A stretch of 64,000 nucleotides of DNA from Parietichytrium sp. I65-24A (Eukaryota > Sar > Bigyra > Thraustochytrida > Thraustochytriidae): positions 186,001 through 250,000 of the forward strand of contig BLSF01000009.1 of the NCBI GenBank assembly GCA_012862575.1. The letters are read 5' to 3'. This document shows, one piece after another, positions 29,242-40,209 of the stretch. The notes under the pieces are model-generated. The model ran no database searches. It saw only the letters and a program-made list of their open reading frames with translations, and was not told the origin of the DNA. Numbering within the stretch: position 1 is the first letter of the stretch; each line of letters begins with the position of its first letter. The position numbers and the translations under genes are program-made.

Positions 29242-30837
29242 TTAGTCCTCCTTTTTGTTCGTTGCTGCCCAGACTTGCTGGGCTTTCTTGCAAACCTTGT
29301 CGTAAACTTCTGGGAAAGCATTTGCTGGGTCGTACTTTCGCTTCATTGCGTCGTAGTGGGAGTGGTCAAACATGCTGCGGAACTCGTCTCTCGTCTGGTA
29401 AGAGTCAGCGTACAACATCTGGAACCCGTGAACGCTCTCGACGTACCTCTCCACGTCGCGGGAGACCTTCACAATGTCAAAAGGCTTCTTGTCAAGCACA
29501 GCGCGAGGAATTCCATATGCCCCCAGATCCACATACATCTCGAAGTTTGATCCTTTCTCCAGCTTGAGCGGCTTCTTGAGCAAGCAACGGTGTGGAACGT
29601 TGTTCTCCTCGTAACTGTATGCACGGTACGGGCACACCCAGAGTGGATAGATTTCGTAAGACTCGTGGAACTTATCGAGCGCCTCGGCGGTCTTGGTGAT
29701 TGGCACAAGCATATCCTGAATGACATGGGCCTCTTCGTAGGTCTTGCGAATGCTCTCAGTCTGGGTGAGCTTCAAAAAGCTCACTTTTGGCGGAACTGCC
29801 CACCCGAGAAGAAATCGAAAGACTGGGTGGTTGCCCCAAGGAATGATCTGCTCAAGCTCCCAGAAAATTGAACGGGTGTGCCTGTGGTAGTAGTCGCGGA
29901 GGGGGATGTATTCAACTCCTTTACCTTTCGCAAAATAGCTCTCCACATGCTTATAAAACCAAGGCTTGTACCAGCGCCCAATCGCATTCACCTGGCCGGA
30001 AGGAACGTCCTTCGCGTCGACAAAGTTGGCAGGCATGACGACCATAGAATCCTTCGAGTACGCCAGTGCCTCGACAAAGTCTGGAGGGCTCTCCATGCAG
30101 CTGTACTTGGTGAACGTCTCCACACACTCTTGCTGGGTTGTGCAAGGAATGTATTCAATGCGAACAAAGGGCTTGCTTGGGATAACCTGGATCTTCACCG
30201 ATGCGAGAAATCCGAGGGTTCCATAAGACCATGGGAGAGCGTCAAAGAGATCACGATTCTGAGTCTTCGAACAAGTGACCACGTCTCCATTGGACAGGAC
30301 GATTTCCGCCTCGATGACAGTGTCATTGAAAAGCCCGTATTTGTGAGAGCTGGTCTCGATGCCCACGCCCATGAGTAAACCGCCCACGGTCAAGTCATCC
30401 ATCTCTGGGAGGACTGGGATGGTAAGGCCGCGGTGCCCAAGGTAGTGCGAGAGCATTCCCATGTTCACCATTGGCTCTACGTGAACCCAGCCAGCTTCGG
30501 TGTTGAGCTCAAGGATGTCGAACAAGTTGATGTCAATAGTAGAGAGCTTCTTCTTGTATACACGCATGGAAGGGCTGATCGACTGCCATCCTCCGCGCGA
30601 GGTGCAAAGCTTTGACTTTGCTCCAGCCTTGTGCCACGCGCGGATCTGCTCCTGGATATTCTTCACTCGTTTCTCATGCAGCGCCGGTGCACTGTAAAAC
30701 TTGAGCACCATCCAAGCACGCACCGAGTAGTACAAGTCAAACAGCAGCGAGATGGGCAGCACAAAGATCGTCACGAACACCCCGCGGTGCTCCGTGGCGA
30801 ACTCTGTGCCCCAGTTGTACAGCGTGCTCCACACCAT
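29242..30837 (-). CDS. DWF1: Delta(24)-sterol reductase, DWF1/DHCR24 family
   Basis: A 531-residue protein starting at ATG 30,837. An N-terminal membrane segment (FVTIFVLPISLLFDLYYSV, about 20-40) anchors it, probably in the ER. The FAD-binding domain follows: CTSRGGWQSIS, NLFDILELNTEAGWVHVEP, then the signature PEMDDLTVGGLLMGVGIETS and HKYGLFNDTVIEAEIVLSNG. The C-terminal domain (PLWVCPYRA, YVDLGAYGIPR, GFQMLYADSYQTRDEF, MFDHSHYDAMKRKY) is complete. The enzyme reduces the C24 double bond of sterol side chains with NADPH; plant DWF1 also isomerises it. Length (530-560 in plants, about 516 in animals) is normal. The long hydrophobic start and intact FAD motif support activity. Confidence 0.95.
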   Translation of the reverse strand: MVWSTLYNWGTEFATEHRGVFVTIFVLPISLLFDLYYSVRAWMVLKFYSAPALHEKRVKNIQEQIRAWHKAGAKSKLCTSRGGWQSISPSMRVYKKKLSTIDINLFDILELNTEAGWVHVEPMVNMGMLSHYLGHRGLTIPVLPEMDDLTVGGLLMGVGIETSSHKYGLFNDTVIEAEIVLSNGDVVTCSKTQNRDLFDALPWSYGTLGFLASVKIQVIPSKPFVRIEYIPCTTQQECVETFTKYSCMESPPDFVEALAYSKDSMVVMPANFVDAKDVPSGQVNAIGRWYKPWFYKHVESYFAKGKGVEYIPLRDYYHRHTRSIFWELEQIIPWGNHPVFRFLLGWAVPPKVSFLKLTQTESIRKTYEEAHVIQDMLVPITKTAEALDKFHESYEIYPLWVCPYRAYSYEENNVPHRCLLKKPLKLEKGSNFEMYVDLGAYGIPRAVLDKKPFDIVKVSRDVERYVESVHGFQMLYADSYQTRDEFRSMFDHSHYDAMKRKYDPANAFPEVYDKVCKKAQQVWAATNKKED

Positions 30838-32680
30838 CTTGTCCTCCGCGATACAATCACACGACCTCTCGTGCTCCGCCGCTTCCTCCTTTCCCTCTTC
30901 GCTCTACTCGCACACCTCTCAGACTTCTCTCTCACCCAAAAACTCAACAACTCGACAACTCAACTCACACTCCAATGACTCACTCTCAATGTCAATGTCA
31001 TTGTCACTATGTCACTATTTGTCACTCTCGCTACTCTCGTTCTCTCTTTCCCTCTCTCTATCTATCTATCTACTATATCTACTAATAGTATATCTATCTG
31101 GCAACAGGGTCTTACTGCGTAGTCTACTCCATTGTGTTAGAATTGGTTAAGGCTAGGCGGACTCTTGATTGAAGCTTAAGGTTTGGGGATGGTTTCTCAA
31201 GGAGGAGTCTAGCAGAGGATAGGGAAAGATCTAGTGACGCTGCTAAACCACACCCAAGCCAAGTTGCTAAGTATCCGACTAGTGGCGAACGCTCTCCTAA
31301 TCGGGGCTATTGTTTCAAGTCTCGTAAGGTAGGACCAGGAAGGTGTCAACTCTCAATGGGCTTAATTCAAATTACTACTTTGTCCTCTTTCTACCATTTT
31401 CTACCTCTCTACGAGATTATTTTCATCTTCTTACACCCCAGCTATGTAATCTGGTGGAAGGCTTTCGCGCTAGGCCTACACTTTGCGGTAGAGGCTGGTA
31501 GTGTAATTTGGACGCTTTGGTGATGTAAACGCGGTGTACTCAGCATGATCGCGACAACTTTTTTTGCGATCTTTTTGTAGCTCTCTAGAGTACTCTCTTG
31601 GTACTGGTAGCTAGGTACGAAGTTCGAAAGAGGAGAGCGCTGCTGAGTTTATCTTTCTCAATCTTCCATCGCTGCTCTCATGGATCACATGGATCCATCC
31701 CATGGGCAAAATGTTTCCCGTCTTTGCGCGTTTCTACATCATTGTTTTTCATGCGCGGGAGGCGAGCGATAGGCTCTGCGCTTTTCGGTTCTCGTTGACT
31801 GGCTGAGGCTCAGAAGATTGGTTTGGAGTTGATGTATAATCAAGTGGCGGAAGTGGCGGGGAAATGAATGAATCAAGCTCGGTCTGTAGCGCTCAGAGTT
31901 GCTAGCATCGGTTGTCAAAATGGTCGGTTGAAAGGTTTGGCGCAATCAAGTCCCGTGGTTTGGGTCATGGCAAACGATAGCTCTGAGGTACAAAGATACA
32001 GATACCCTCGAAAGACTGCATAAGCGCCATGACATCCCGTGCTCGAGGACACGGTAAGTCTCTTGGTGGCGACCCCGGTTCCCAGGCAAAGAACCGGTCA
32101 AACGATCGGTTCCTGTCATCGTCGAGAACCCACGAGAACCGGTCTGACGAGGAGAGACTGAGAGACTCTGCCTTTGAGTTCTACCAACATCTACCACTAC
32201 CCTTACCGCGGAACCGTTTCTGTCCCGTAAAAGGTCCTACCGAGCTCGCTATAGCTCGGTAGCCTGGGAGACAAGAAAGAAAGGATTTTCCCCACAAGAA
32301 TCGGGCCAGAAACTTAGAAAATTGGCTTACTGAAAGCTTCCCGCACCAAGCAAAGTCGAGGATCTGCGGAAAGGTGTCTTGGTGCGGATTTCGCGCAAGG
32401 CATGCATAGACGCGAGAGAGGAAGAAGCAGGAGCGAACGCAAAGTGACAAAGTGACAAAGTGACAAAGGAACGAAGGAACGAAGGCAAGCGAGAAGAGCC
32501 GGGAGCGGGAAATCCACGGCCGGATTTCGCGCGCGAGGACAGAGCGGCGAACGAGTAGCGGGCGCGGAACGAAAAGGAAGCGGGAGTCTGAGTTGCTCAG
32601 TGTCTGAGTTGCTGAGTTGGCAGCGGAGAACATAGAAAGGGGAGAACATAGAAAAGGGAGAACAGAGGACAGAGAACAGA
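30838..32680. other. Divergent 5' intergenic region, 1.8 kb
   Basis: A shared upstream region of DWF1 (-) and the RND gene (+). It holds CT-rich sequence (GA-rich on the DWF1 strand) at about 31,025-31,095 with TCTATCTATCTA repeats, and toward the plus gene the AAAGTGACA tandem repeat (about 32,440-32,466) and GGAACGAA repeats. No gene is seen. Confidence 0.5.
31040..31100 (-). promoter_or_regulatory. Purine tract (GATA/GAGA) upstream of DWF1
   Basis: On the minus strand this reads as repeated AGATAGATAGATAG and AGAGAGGGAAAGAGAG about 200 bases before the DWF1 start codon. It belongs to the recurring purine-rich leader or promoter pattern. Confidence 0.4.
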
Positions 32681-35600
32681 ATGGGCTGGCTGGACAAGCT
32701 CAGGTGGGGCAGGAAGAGCGCGGACCAAGCGCGGAGAAGGCGCGGGCGACAAGGGGCGGACGACTCTGTAGAGGGCAGCGAGGACGGGGACAGCCAGGAA
32801 AGCGAGGAGAAGGAGGAGTATGAAGACGGTGAGGACGGCGACGAAGAAGGGGTGGGGGGCAGTGATAGAACATTCTTTGTGGTGTCAGAAGATGCGGACC
32901 ACCACCTGCTGTCGGTGGAAGGAGAGGGCGTGGTGAACATCGTGGAACGCAGAGGAGACATCTTGTTGGGGAATTTGTCTGGGTTCCTGTACCAAGTGCT
33001 CATGGCGTTCCCGTGCTGCATCGTGTGGGAAAAGATGTGCAGAAGGGAGCAAAAGGACTCTCAGGAATCGACGCGTCAGAATACGAGGGCCAACGAGGAG
33101 GAGGCCGCGCAGCACACAAATCAGGAGTATACGGACTCAACTGCCGTACTGCAGAGCATTTGGCCCAAAGGCTTCGGACCGGGTTGGCTGGTCAGAACCT
33201 TCTGCCCGATTATTTTGCTCTTCTGGTGCCTTGTGCTGTACAACGGTGTCATGTTTGGCCCGGCTCTTTTCCAGCACTTAAAAGCCGACATTAGCCCACC
33301 CGCCGGGAGCCCTTCGGACCTCGCGAAGAAGGAGTTTGCAAAGTACTTCTTCCATGTAGCGTGGGATGATTTCCCCGCGCAAACCCTCCTGCTAATCGAG
33401 CGCAAGGACGGCACCTCAGTTCTGACCGACGAGGTCGAAATCTTTAGCAAAGTATTGGAAAAGGCACTCATCTGCCCGAACTCGAACTGTCGCAATGACG
33501 CCAGTGAGCTCATTGGCGTGTACGGGTATGATGGGTATTTCATTCGCGACGACCCCGGCGTGCGCGACGCTGTTGAGTCCACCTTTGTGAGCGGAGATCG
33601 TTCTGCCATGATCATCTATGTCAAGCATAGTATACAGCACGGCGGCGTCGGCAAGGAATTTTTCGACTATCTTGATGACTTTATTGACTCCAACGGGCCC
33701 AACCCAGAGCTGTACCGCGTCCGCTTCACCAATGAACAGAAGCTTCTTCTCATTGCGCAGGATGAGGTCATCTATGACTTTGAGCATGCTGACCTGATCG
33801 GAATACCGTTCTCCTGGGTACTATTGCTGTGGTACTGCGGTTTCCCTGCCACCCTGGTGCTCATTAGTCTTCCAGTGTGTCTTCTCTCGGCATTCTCGAT
33901 GAGCGTGTACTGGATGCCAGATAATCTTCATCTTCCAACATTCGCTCCGTCTATGATTGTGTCCATGGGTGTGGCACTGAATGTAGACTATGCTCTCTTC
34001 ATGCTAGTCCGATACTCAGAGGAGATCAAACGTGGTGCCAGCCGAAATTTTGCGCTAGATAAGGCAATGAGCACCGCGGGGAAGACCATCGCGGTCTCTG
34101 GAAGTATTATGCTCTTCAGTAACGGTTGCCTTTACTTTGTCAAGGCCAACACTGTGTCCTCGCTCGGAGTCGCCCTTGCCGTCACCAATTTGATCACCAT
34201 CGCAACCAACCTTACTCTTTTACCCGCTCTGCTGTGCATGTTTGGCTCTCTTTTTGACTACTTGCGGAGACTCCCGATTCCGACTGTGTATGGTGGCATT
34301 GTACGACTTATAAAGGTCATCACGGCTCCGTTTTGGTGGGGATTCGACAAGATTTTCGGCTCCGGCCGGAAAGCGAAAGCTTTCAAGATCATACAGCCGG
34401 ACTCTGTTGTACAGAATCGCCGTGGATCTGAAGCAGATGCTCTGGAAACCCAACCTCTAATTCAGGACAGCGATAGCTACTTTGGCGACGGGTCCCCGTC
34501 GCCGACCCCGCTGATGATGAGCGCCCCGGCGTCATTGGCCAGGGCGCGAGAAGACTCTGCTGTAGCGCATCTACGTCGTTCAGGAAGCTCAGGTCGAAGG
34601 TACGATGTTCACGAGGATTTTTTGGAAGATGCCGGATTGGCGCCGACGCACCTAGACCAAGACTCAGACGGTAATGGTGCGATCCCTCTCTACTCTGTCA
34701 ACGAGGACGACCGCGAGCTTAATGCGGCATACCATCTTGATCAAAGCGAAGATGAAACATACGACAAAGACGCAAACACTGTGACAAGGAAAAGGAACCG
34801 GGCCAAGAGGTCTTCCTCGAGAGTTTTGTCCGCTCAGTCGAGGGTGTGGGCAGCCATCGCTAATCTCTGCTTGCGCTACCCGCGGGCCCTGTGTGTAGTG
34901 GTCTTTGCGCTCTGCATACCAATCTGCGCGCAAATGTACCGATTCTCTTGGACGGATAGTCAAGCCAACTTGGTGCCATCCAAGTCGCCATATGTCGAAA
35001 CCGTTGACGACATCGGGGCCAATGGACTTGTGCAAGGTTGGCTCGCAGACTACAAAGCGATTTTGCGAGGTCCAAAGGGACCTGACAAGCCGCCGCCGCT
35101 TCGGAACGAATGCTTCGACGATGATGTAGCTTTGAACAAAGCCCTTCCGCCGTTGAATCGTTGGATCAAGAAGCGGTTCCCCGGCATTCCTGACCTTCAT
35201 TCTAATTGCTCGCATGTTGCGAAGTTTTTGATCGCCACCCACAAGTCGTGCTACTTTCCGCTTGCTGACGAGCATCCGAAGGCGCGTCTAGCCCTGAACC
35301 TCATACAAAATTACTGTGCCTTCTCATGCGATACGTGCAGACATGAACTCTACACGTCCAGGCAGTTTTTCTCACAGGCCACAGAGGCATCAAACTTGCT
35401 TTTACATGAGACCATGAAGTATGCGACCCTCAACATGACTCGAGCTGGCGGTTCCGAGCGGATTTCGAGTTCGGTTCTGGAGTCTGTCACCTTTTACTTG
35501 GGGAGGACATACACCTGGGGCAAAGTTCGCAGCCTATTGAGCCACGCGTATCGCGATGATGAATCCACAGACACTATTGACGAGATGTTCAGGGACAGGT

Positions 35601-36679
35601 TTCACAACCTCACAGGGTGGAACGCCACTCACACCCTGTTTCGCTTGCGCACGCCCTTCCACCCTTACAACAATTTGGCTCACCCATGGGCGTCCAACAT
35701 CTTAAAAAAAGTAGCTGACGCGGAGTTTAGCGCACAGCACTACTCATTCTTCTTCGGCGGTGCAAATGCTCAGCTGTTCGATCAGGTTGACGAAGTATAC
35801 GCCGACACACCTCCGGTAATGCTGACCGCGGTCATTCTCACGGTTCTGGGAATGAGCATAGTTGTCTTTCAGTCGGTGCTCCTTGGCCCTCGTCTCTTGA
35901 TGACCGTGGCTCTGACGATTGGGCTGGTTTTTGGTTTCATGGTGCTCATCTTTCAAGATCTTCATCTTTCCCCCACCTCATCTGGGCTGTATTGGATTGT
36001 CCCCATCCTTGGCATTCCAATTATGGTTGGTTGTACTCTAGACTACGACTCGTTCGTCGTTGCTCGGATCTATGAAATGCGATTAGGCTCTTTTTCGACG
36101 GAAGCAGCAGTTTTCGCTGGCCTGCAGGAGACCGGCCACGTCATTACAATTGCAGGAGTGATCATGACTGTGGCATTTGGCTCCATGATTGCGTCTGCAA
36201 TTCCTGTCATCCAGCAAATCGGAGCACTCCTCGTTGTCTGCTGCCTTCTGGATACCTTCATTGTCCGTAGCCTTCTCGTCCCTTCTCTGATGTTGATTGC
36301 GGTTGATTGGAATTGGTATCCTAAAGAGATGCCGGAGATTTTTATTACAATGGATATGCTCCGCGAAGCAGCCCAAAGAGAAAAGCGCAGCGCGATTAGC
36401 CCTCGCGAGCAGGAAGTGAGTGAAGATGAACGTGCTGATCTTGTGCCCACTCTGCCGACTCTCCCGGTCACAAATTTGGGCACAATTTTTGGAAACGACA
36501 TGGACTCTGATGGCGCGAAGAAGACTCCGTCTGCCGTTGATGGCGGAGAGAGCAATCACCGTGCTCTTCAGATTCCCTCGTCAGATGATGCGATTGACCA
36601 GAGAAGTGCCATGAAGCATTCTCAGTCGAACGGATCCTGGGCCTCTTTAAATCGCGACGAGGACCCTAACTTATTTTAG
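32681..36679 (+). CDS. Patched/MMPL-type RND transporter with two SSD-like halves
   Basis: 1,332 residues from ATG 32,681. A hydrophilic acidic N-terminus (about 1-85) is followed by a first membrane helix (about 168-190), a first extracytoplasmic loop, a five-helix SSD-like cluster (about 372-520), a long cytoplasmic linker (about 545-720, rich in S/D/R), another helix (about 725-750), a second loop and a second helix cluster (about 1,045-1,206). The conserved acidic helix motif is present in both halves: ALNVDYALFMLVRYSEE (about 430) and GCTLDYDSFVVARIYEM (about 1,113). Loop 2 carries a cysteine motif NYCAFSCDTC. This layout matches Patched, Dispatched, NPC1-like and bacterial MmpL proteins, which move sterols and lipids with a proton or sodium gradient. 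The exact cargo is unknown. The adjacent DWF1 gene suggests, but does not prove, a sterol link. Confidence 0.88.
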   Translation: MGWLDKLRWGRKSADQARRRRGRQGADDSVEGSEDGDSQESEEKEEYEDGEDGDEEGVGGSDRTFFVVSEDADHHLLSVEGEGVVNIVERRGDILLGNLSGFLYQVLMAFPCCIVWEKMCRREQKDSQESTRQNTRANEEEAAQHTNQEYTDSTAVLQSIWPKGFGPGWLVRTFCPIILLFWCLVLYNGVMFGPALFQHLKADISPPAGSPSDLAKKEFAKYFFHVAWDDFPAQTLLLIERKDGTSVLTDEVEIFSKVLEKALICPNSNCRNDASELIGVYGYDGYFIRDDPGVRDAVESTFVSGDRSAMIIYVKHSIQHGGVGKEFFDYLDDFIDSNGPNPELYRVRFTNEQKLLLIAQDEVIYDFEHADLIGIPFSWVLLLWYCGFPATLVLISLPVCLLSAFSMSVYWMPDNLHLPTFAPSMIVSMGVALNVDYALFMLVRYSEEIKRGASRNFALDKAMSTAGKTIAVSGSIMLFSNGCLYFVKANTVSSLGVALAVTNLITIATNLTLLPALLCMFGSLFDYLRRLPIPTVYGGIVRLIKVITAPFWWGFDKIFGSGRKAKAFKIIQPDSVVQNRRGSEADALETQPLIQDSDSYFGDGSPSPTPLMMSAPASLARAREDSAVAHLRRSGSSGRRYDVHEDFLEDAGLAPTHLDQDSDGNGAIPLYSVNEDDRELNAAYHLDQSEDETYDKDANTVTRKRNRAKRSSSRVLSAQSRVWAAIANLCLRYPRALCVVVFALCIPICAQMYRFSWTDSQANLVPSKSPYVETVDDIGANGLVQGWLADYKAILRGPKGPDKPPPLRNECFDDDVALNKALPPLNRWIKKRFPGIPDLHSNCSHVAKFLIATHKSCYFPLADEHPKARLALNLIQNYCAFSCDTCRHELYTSRQFFSQATEASNLLLHETMKYATLNMTRAGGSERISSSVLESVTFYLGRTYTWGKVRSLLSHAYRDDESTDTIDEMFRDRFHNLTGWNATHTLFRLRTPFHPYNNLAHPWASNILKKVADAEFSAQHYSFFFGGANAQLFDQVDEVYADTPPVMLTAVILTVLGMSIVVFQSVLLGPRLLMTVALTIGLVFGFMVLIFQDLHLSPTSSGLYWIVPILGIPIMVGCTLDYDSFVVARIYEMRLGSFSTEAAVFAGLQETGHVITIAGVIMTVAFGSMIASAIPVIQQIGALLVVCCLLDTFIVRSLLVPSLMLIAVDWNWYPKEMPEIFITMDMLREAAQREKRSAISPREQEVSEDERADLVPTLPTLPVTNLGTIFGNDMDSDGAKKTPSAVDGGESNHRALQIPSSDDAIDQRSAMKHSQSNGSWASLNRDEDPNLF

Positions 36680-36972
36680 AACCTTCGTTTTATTACATTT
36701 CTCCAGGGAGTAAATACTTGCGCGAGGCTTTTGAAAGTCCGTCCTATTCGCGTCTTTCACTTGAATGTATGTTGTGATGGCTCTCGCCAAGATTTAAAAA
36801 AAGTTTGCTCCAATTTGATAGTGACGAACAAATTTTAAAGTAATCAGTGTAGGAAGGAGTCTTCTCTGCCTCGAGTTTTTCATATTCCAATTTCATGTTT
36901 TAATTTTAAACTATTTTGTTTTTGTATCTCACGTATGATTGAAAGTTACATCTATCAACATGAACGCGTCAA

Positions 36973-39900
36973 CTAACTGAAGACCGTCCGAATCCAGGGC
37001 GCTCGTGCAGCTGCTGCGCTTTTAAAGTCGCTTCGGCGCGACAAACACGCAAATAAGAATCGCTTGTCTAGCCCAGAGAGTCCATCCTCATTGATAAATG
37101 TTGGAAGAACGTCCGGTTGCACCAGGAATAGATTCCCAATTGATCTCATCTCGTTCCACATGCTGACGATTGGCGGTATACGTAGGCAAAAGGGTTTTTC
37201 GTGAATGGCTTTGTACAGTGTAGTAATGTCCTGCACGAGTGCGAACGCTCCTTGGGAGGAAACTTTGGACCGCTTCAGGGTTCCCAAAACTACATCTCTC
37301 GCTGAGAAGCTGAGGTACAACAAGCAAGCAGTTCGCAAACGTCCGTCTCCGACCCGCGAAAAATCATTTAGATACACTGAAAGCACCTGTACCACAAGAG
37401 GCACCCATGCCGAGGTCTGGTCGATGGTTGCGCCGGACTCTTCGTTCGGCAGATAGTCTGTAGGGCGGTGAAGGGCAACAGCACAAGCTTGCATAAGCAC
37501 GTTGGCGTAGTGGAGCTGCTCCTGAACGCCTTCTGAAATTGTTTGCTCAACCTTTTTAAGCCGGTTTTCCATGTACGAGAGACAATTACTCGATCTGTTC
37601 GGAATCTGGGACAGAGAGGGAAACACGATATCCCTCCAGAACACCAATCCTTGGGAAATGCAGTCCTCCGTACAGTGCAAAGCTGCAACGAAGAGCTGGA
37701 TCTGCTTGGGAACGAGAGCCTCGCCAAAGTCTGATCGCGTCTGAGCGAGAACAGCGATTTGAGCACTAAGACTTTTAACTTGACTATGATTGAGGAGCAG
37801 AGACGGCAAGCTGGAAGGTTGAAGCTCGGGCTGACCTACGCACATCACGTAAGGCTTGGCAGTCGAAATCTCGGGAAATATGTCCGAGTCCTCTGCAGTG
37901 CGAGCTTTGCTGGCCGATCCAGCATCGCTCCGCTTCGCCGGAATGTGATTGGGCAAGGAAGCAATGCAGGTCTCGAGAACCACCAAGATGGTGGAAAGGA
38001 AGAATCGATCACAGAACGCTTGAAATATGTTCTCCACTGTGTCGAAAGCAACCTTATTGTCCTCCGTCCCTCGCAGAGCCAAAGGAGCGAATCCTCCACT
38101 CGCTACCGGTTGTTCTTTTGCCTGCACCTCCTCGTTACTTCCAGGGGCGTGATAGGGAACTAATTTGGCACTGAGTAGATCCATGCATCTGGCATGCGCT
38201 TCAAAAGCCCATCTGATGATCTGGCCGGGGACACCCCTTAATTCATAAAATACCGAAGCAAACGTGCGCTTCTCCGGCTCCCTTGTGACGGGGTCCTGAA
38301 GATCAAAAGTCTCCGAGCCTCCGCCACCACCCCCGCCACCACCATTGTTTTGTCCATCCTCACCATCCCCAGTGATCAAGTCCACCTCATCGAGCTTCCA
38401 GCGCTCCGCTGGCTGGGAAACGACGTATTCGTCCAGTTGCTCAAGCGTCAAAGACTCCATATCCTCTTCCCACGTATTTCGCAGCTGCAGAGTCCGATAC
38501 AGAAGAGATTCCGCATTGAGAGAGTCGTCATTGGTCAACAAAGATCGAAAGCACTGAATGGGATTGTTGCGATACTGAAGTTCCAATTTCGCTTCCATAT
38601 CTTGAGGTGGAAGCGGTGGTGTGGTTGGAGTTGTGCCGGTTTTGTCCTTCTCGGTCTTTCCCTTTTTCTTTTGTTGTTTGGTTGAACCGTTCGATTCCGG
38701 CGTAGTGGGCTCCTGCGACTGGCACTCTTGGGAGGCTACTGCAACTTGCTGGGCGATTTCTTGTTGGCGTCTTTGACTCAACACTTCGGGGGGCACCTCC
38801 AGGTTTGGACATGCCACGGCGAGAAAACTATGTGGTAGTGTTGAGTAAAGTTTCTTCGATATCCGCTGCTCAAAGAGTTGAAGCTCCCGCTCTCCATAGT
38901 CACTTGTGTAATGAACAAATACACTACGCATTTGCCGGTATACAAAAGCAGAGTCGAAAGAACTCGCAGAGCTATCCGCGCCAGCGCCACCTTTGACGTC
39001 GTCGTGAGCGTGAAAGAGAAAGCCCGCCCCGTTCTGGCCGAAAGCGGCTTCGGCCTCCTGGGCGCGAGCTTCCAGAGCGGATTGATACGCGCTCTGAAAG
39101 CCTTTGGCGAGCTCCTGAGCCAGATGAGTCGACTCTCTATGCGCGGTGAGAAGAATCTGGAGGTATTCGCTGTTGCCCAGAACCGCATCACGATGGGGTG
39201 GAAATAAAAAGTCATGCAGCATTGCTTGAAGGCCATATTTTGGATCTTTAAACAGCTTGCCCACCAAAAGCGAGAGCACTTCGTCCATTTTCTTTGGGAA
39301 GACCCGAGCGATGACGACGTGCGTTGTCCGGACCGTGCTTCTGATCTGGCTGAATAAGTGAGCGAGGTTGTCCCGCAAAGCTGTGTTCCGGAAAGCCACG
39401 GACCGCTCCCGCGCGGCCAAGAGCGGTTTCAGTGTTTCATCCACGAACAGATTGAGCAACGTTTCTGGTCCGTTTTTGTGGGCAAAGAACTCGATAATTG
39501 CGTCTGCGTAGGAACGCATTTTTTCGAGATCTCCATCCGCGTTGCCTTTTTCAAACTCTGCCAGCAACCTTTTCAGTATGTCATCGCTCATCTCGCGTAT
39601 CCGTTTGCACCCGTCCTCTGTCCCTGGCACTGAGAGGTCGTTGGCAATGCTTTCGAGGTCACGTATGATTGGCGATGCTTCCACGAGCGTTCTCGGAAAG
39701 TCGACAAACAGCGTGCTCCGCACCTCCGTCTCGTAAGCAAACTCACTAAAGTAAGCCAGCAGCGTGCGCGCATGCATCGCCCGCCTTCGCACATCGTCCA
39801 GGTGGCCCAGCTTGGACCCGATCTGCATGGCCCCGTCCGCGGATCTCCCGAACCTCCTTTCCAGCGACCTGAACTGCTTGGCCGCCGCCTCCTGCTCTCT

Positions 39901-40209
39901 CTTCTGCACCCTCACCAGCTCGATCGTCTCCTTTGCCAGTTCCTCGTTTCGCTGTTGCGCCTGCGCCACGCGCTTGCCCACCGCCACCGCCATCTCGTCC
40001 ACCTGCGACAGCGCCTGCCGCACGTCCAACATCAGCTCCGTCAGAGTGTCATTATCATTATCATTATCATTATCGTTGCTACTACCCACACCGTCGAGAC
40101 TGTGCTGCCCGCATACGCGATCAAGAAAGTCGCGGATGGCGAAATCCTCCGCGCCAAACTGCATCAAACCCAGCTCCAGCCGACGCTCCAGTCGTCTCTC
40201 GGACTCCAT
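36973..40209 (-). CDS. SEC10: Exocyst complex subunit Sec10 (EXOC5)
   Basis: 1,078 residues from ATG 40,209, larger than animal EXOC5 (about 700) because of disordered inserts. The conserved N-terminal rod is at about 150-470, with HLDDVRRRAMHARTLLAYFSEF, GTEDGCKRIREM, LLAEFEKGNADGDLEKMRSY, RVFPKKMDEVLSLLVGKLF and YLQILLTAHRESTHLAQELA. Low-complexity inserts include a DN repeat near residue 46-57, polyQ/K segments and a run of nine glycines around residue 620. The C-terminal half, with EQLHYANVLMQACAVALHRP, belongs to the CATCHR-type helical bundles. Sec10 links exocyst subunits and tethers secretory vesicles at the plasma membrane. The match is in the N-terminal half. Inserts and C-terminus diverge. 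Confidence 0.82.
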   Translation of the reverse strand: MESERRLERRLELGLMQFGAEDFAIRDFLDRVCGQHSLDGVGSSNDNDNDNDNDTLTELMLDVRQALSQVDEMAVAVGKRVAQAQQRNEELAKETIELVRVQKREQEAAAKQFRSLERRFGRSADGAMQIGSKLGHLDDVRRRAMHARTLLAYFSEFAYETEVRSTLFVDFPRTLVEASPIIRDLESIANDLSVPGTEDGCKRIREMSDDILKRLLAEFEKGNADGDLEKMRSYADAIIEFFAHKNGPETLLNLFVDETLKPLLAARERSVAFRNTALRDNLAHLFSQIRSTVRTTHVVIARVFPKKMDEVLSLLVGKLFKDPKYGLQAMLHDFLFPPHRDAVLGNSEYLQILLTAHRESTHLAQELAKGFQSAYQSALEARAQEAEAAFGQNGAGFLFHAHDDVKGGAGADSSASSFDSAFVYRQMRSVFVHYTSDYGERELQLFEQRISKKLYSTLPHSFLAVACPNLEVPPEVLSQRRQQEIAQQVAVASQECQSQEPTTPESNGSTKQQKKKGKTEKDKTGTTPTTPPLPPQDMEAKLELQYRNNPIQCFRSLLTNDDSLNAESLLYRTLQLRNTWEEDMESLTLEQLDEYVVSQPAERWKLDEVDLITGDGEDGQNNGGGGGGGGGSETFDLQDPVTREPEKRTFASVFYELRGVPGQIIRWAFEAHARCMDLLSAKLVPYHAPGSNEEVQAKEQPVASGGFAPLALRGTEDNKVAFDTVENIFQAFCDRFFLSTILVVLETCIASLPNHIPAKRSDAGSASKARTAEDSDIFPEISTAKPYVMCVGQPELQPSSLPSLLLNHSQVKSLSAQIAVLAQTRSDFGEALVPKQIQLFVAALHCTEDCISQGLVFWRDIVFPSLSQIPNRSSNCLSYMENRLKKVEQTISEGVQEQLHYANVLMQACAVALHRPTDYLPNEESGATIDQTSAWVPLVVQVLSVYLNDFSRVGDGRLRTACLLYLSFSARDVVLGTLKRSKVSSQGAFALVQDITTLYKAIHEKPFCLRIPPIVSMWNEMRSIGNLFLVQPDVLPTFINEDGLSGLDKRFLFACLSRRSDFKSAAAARAPWIRTVFS

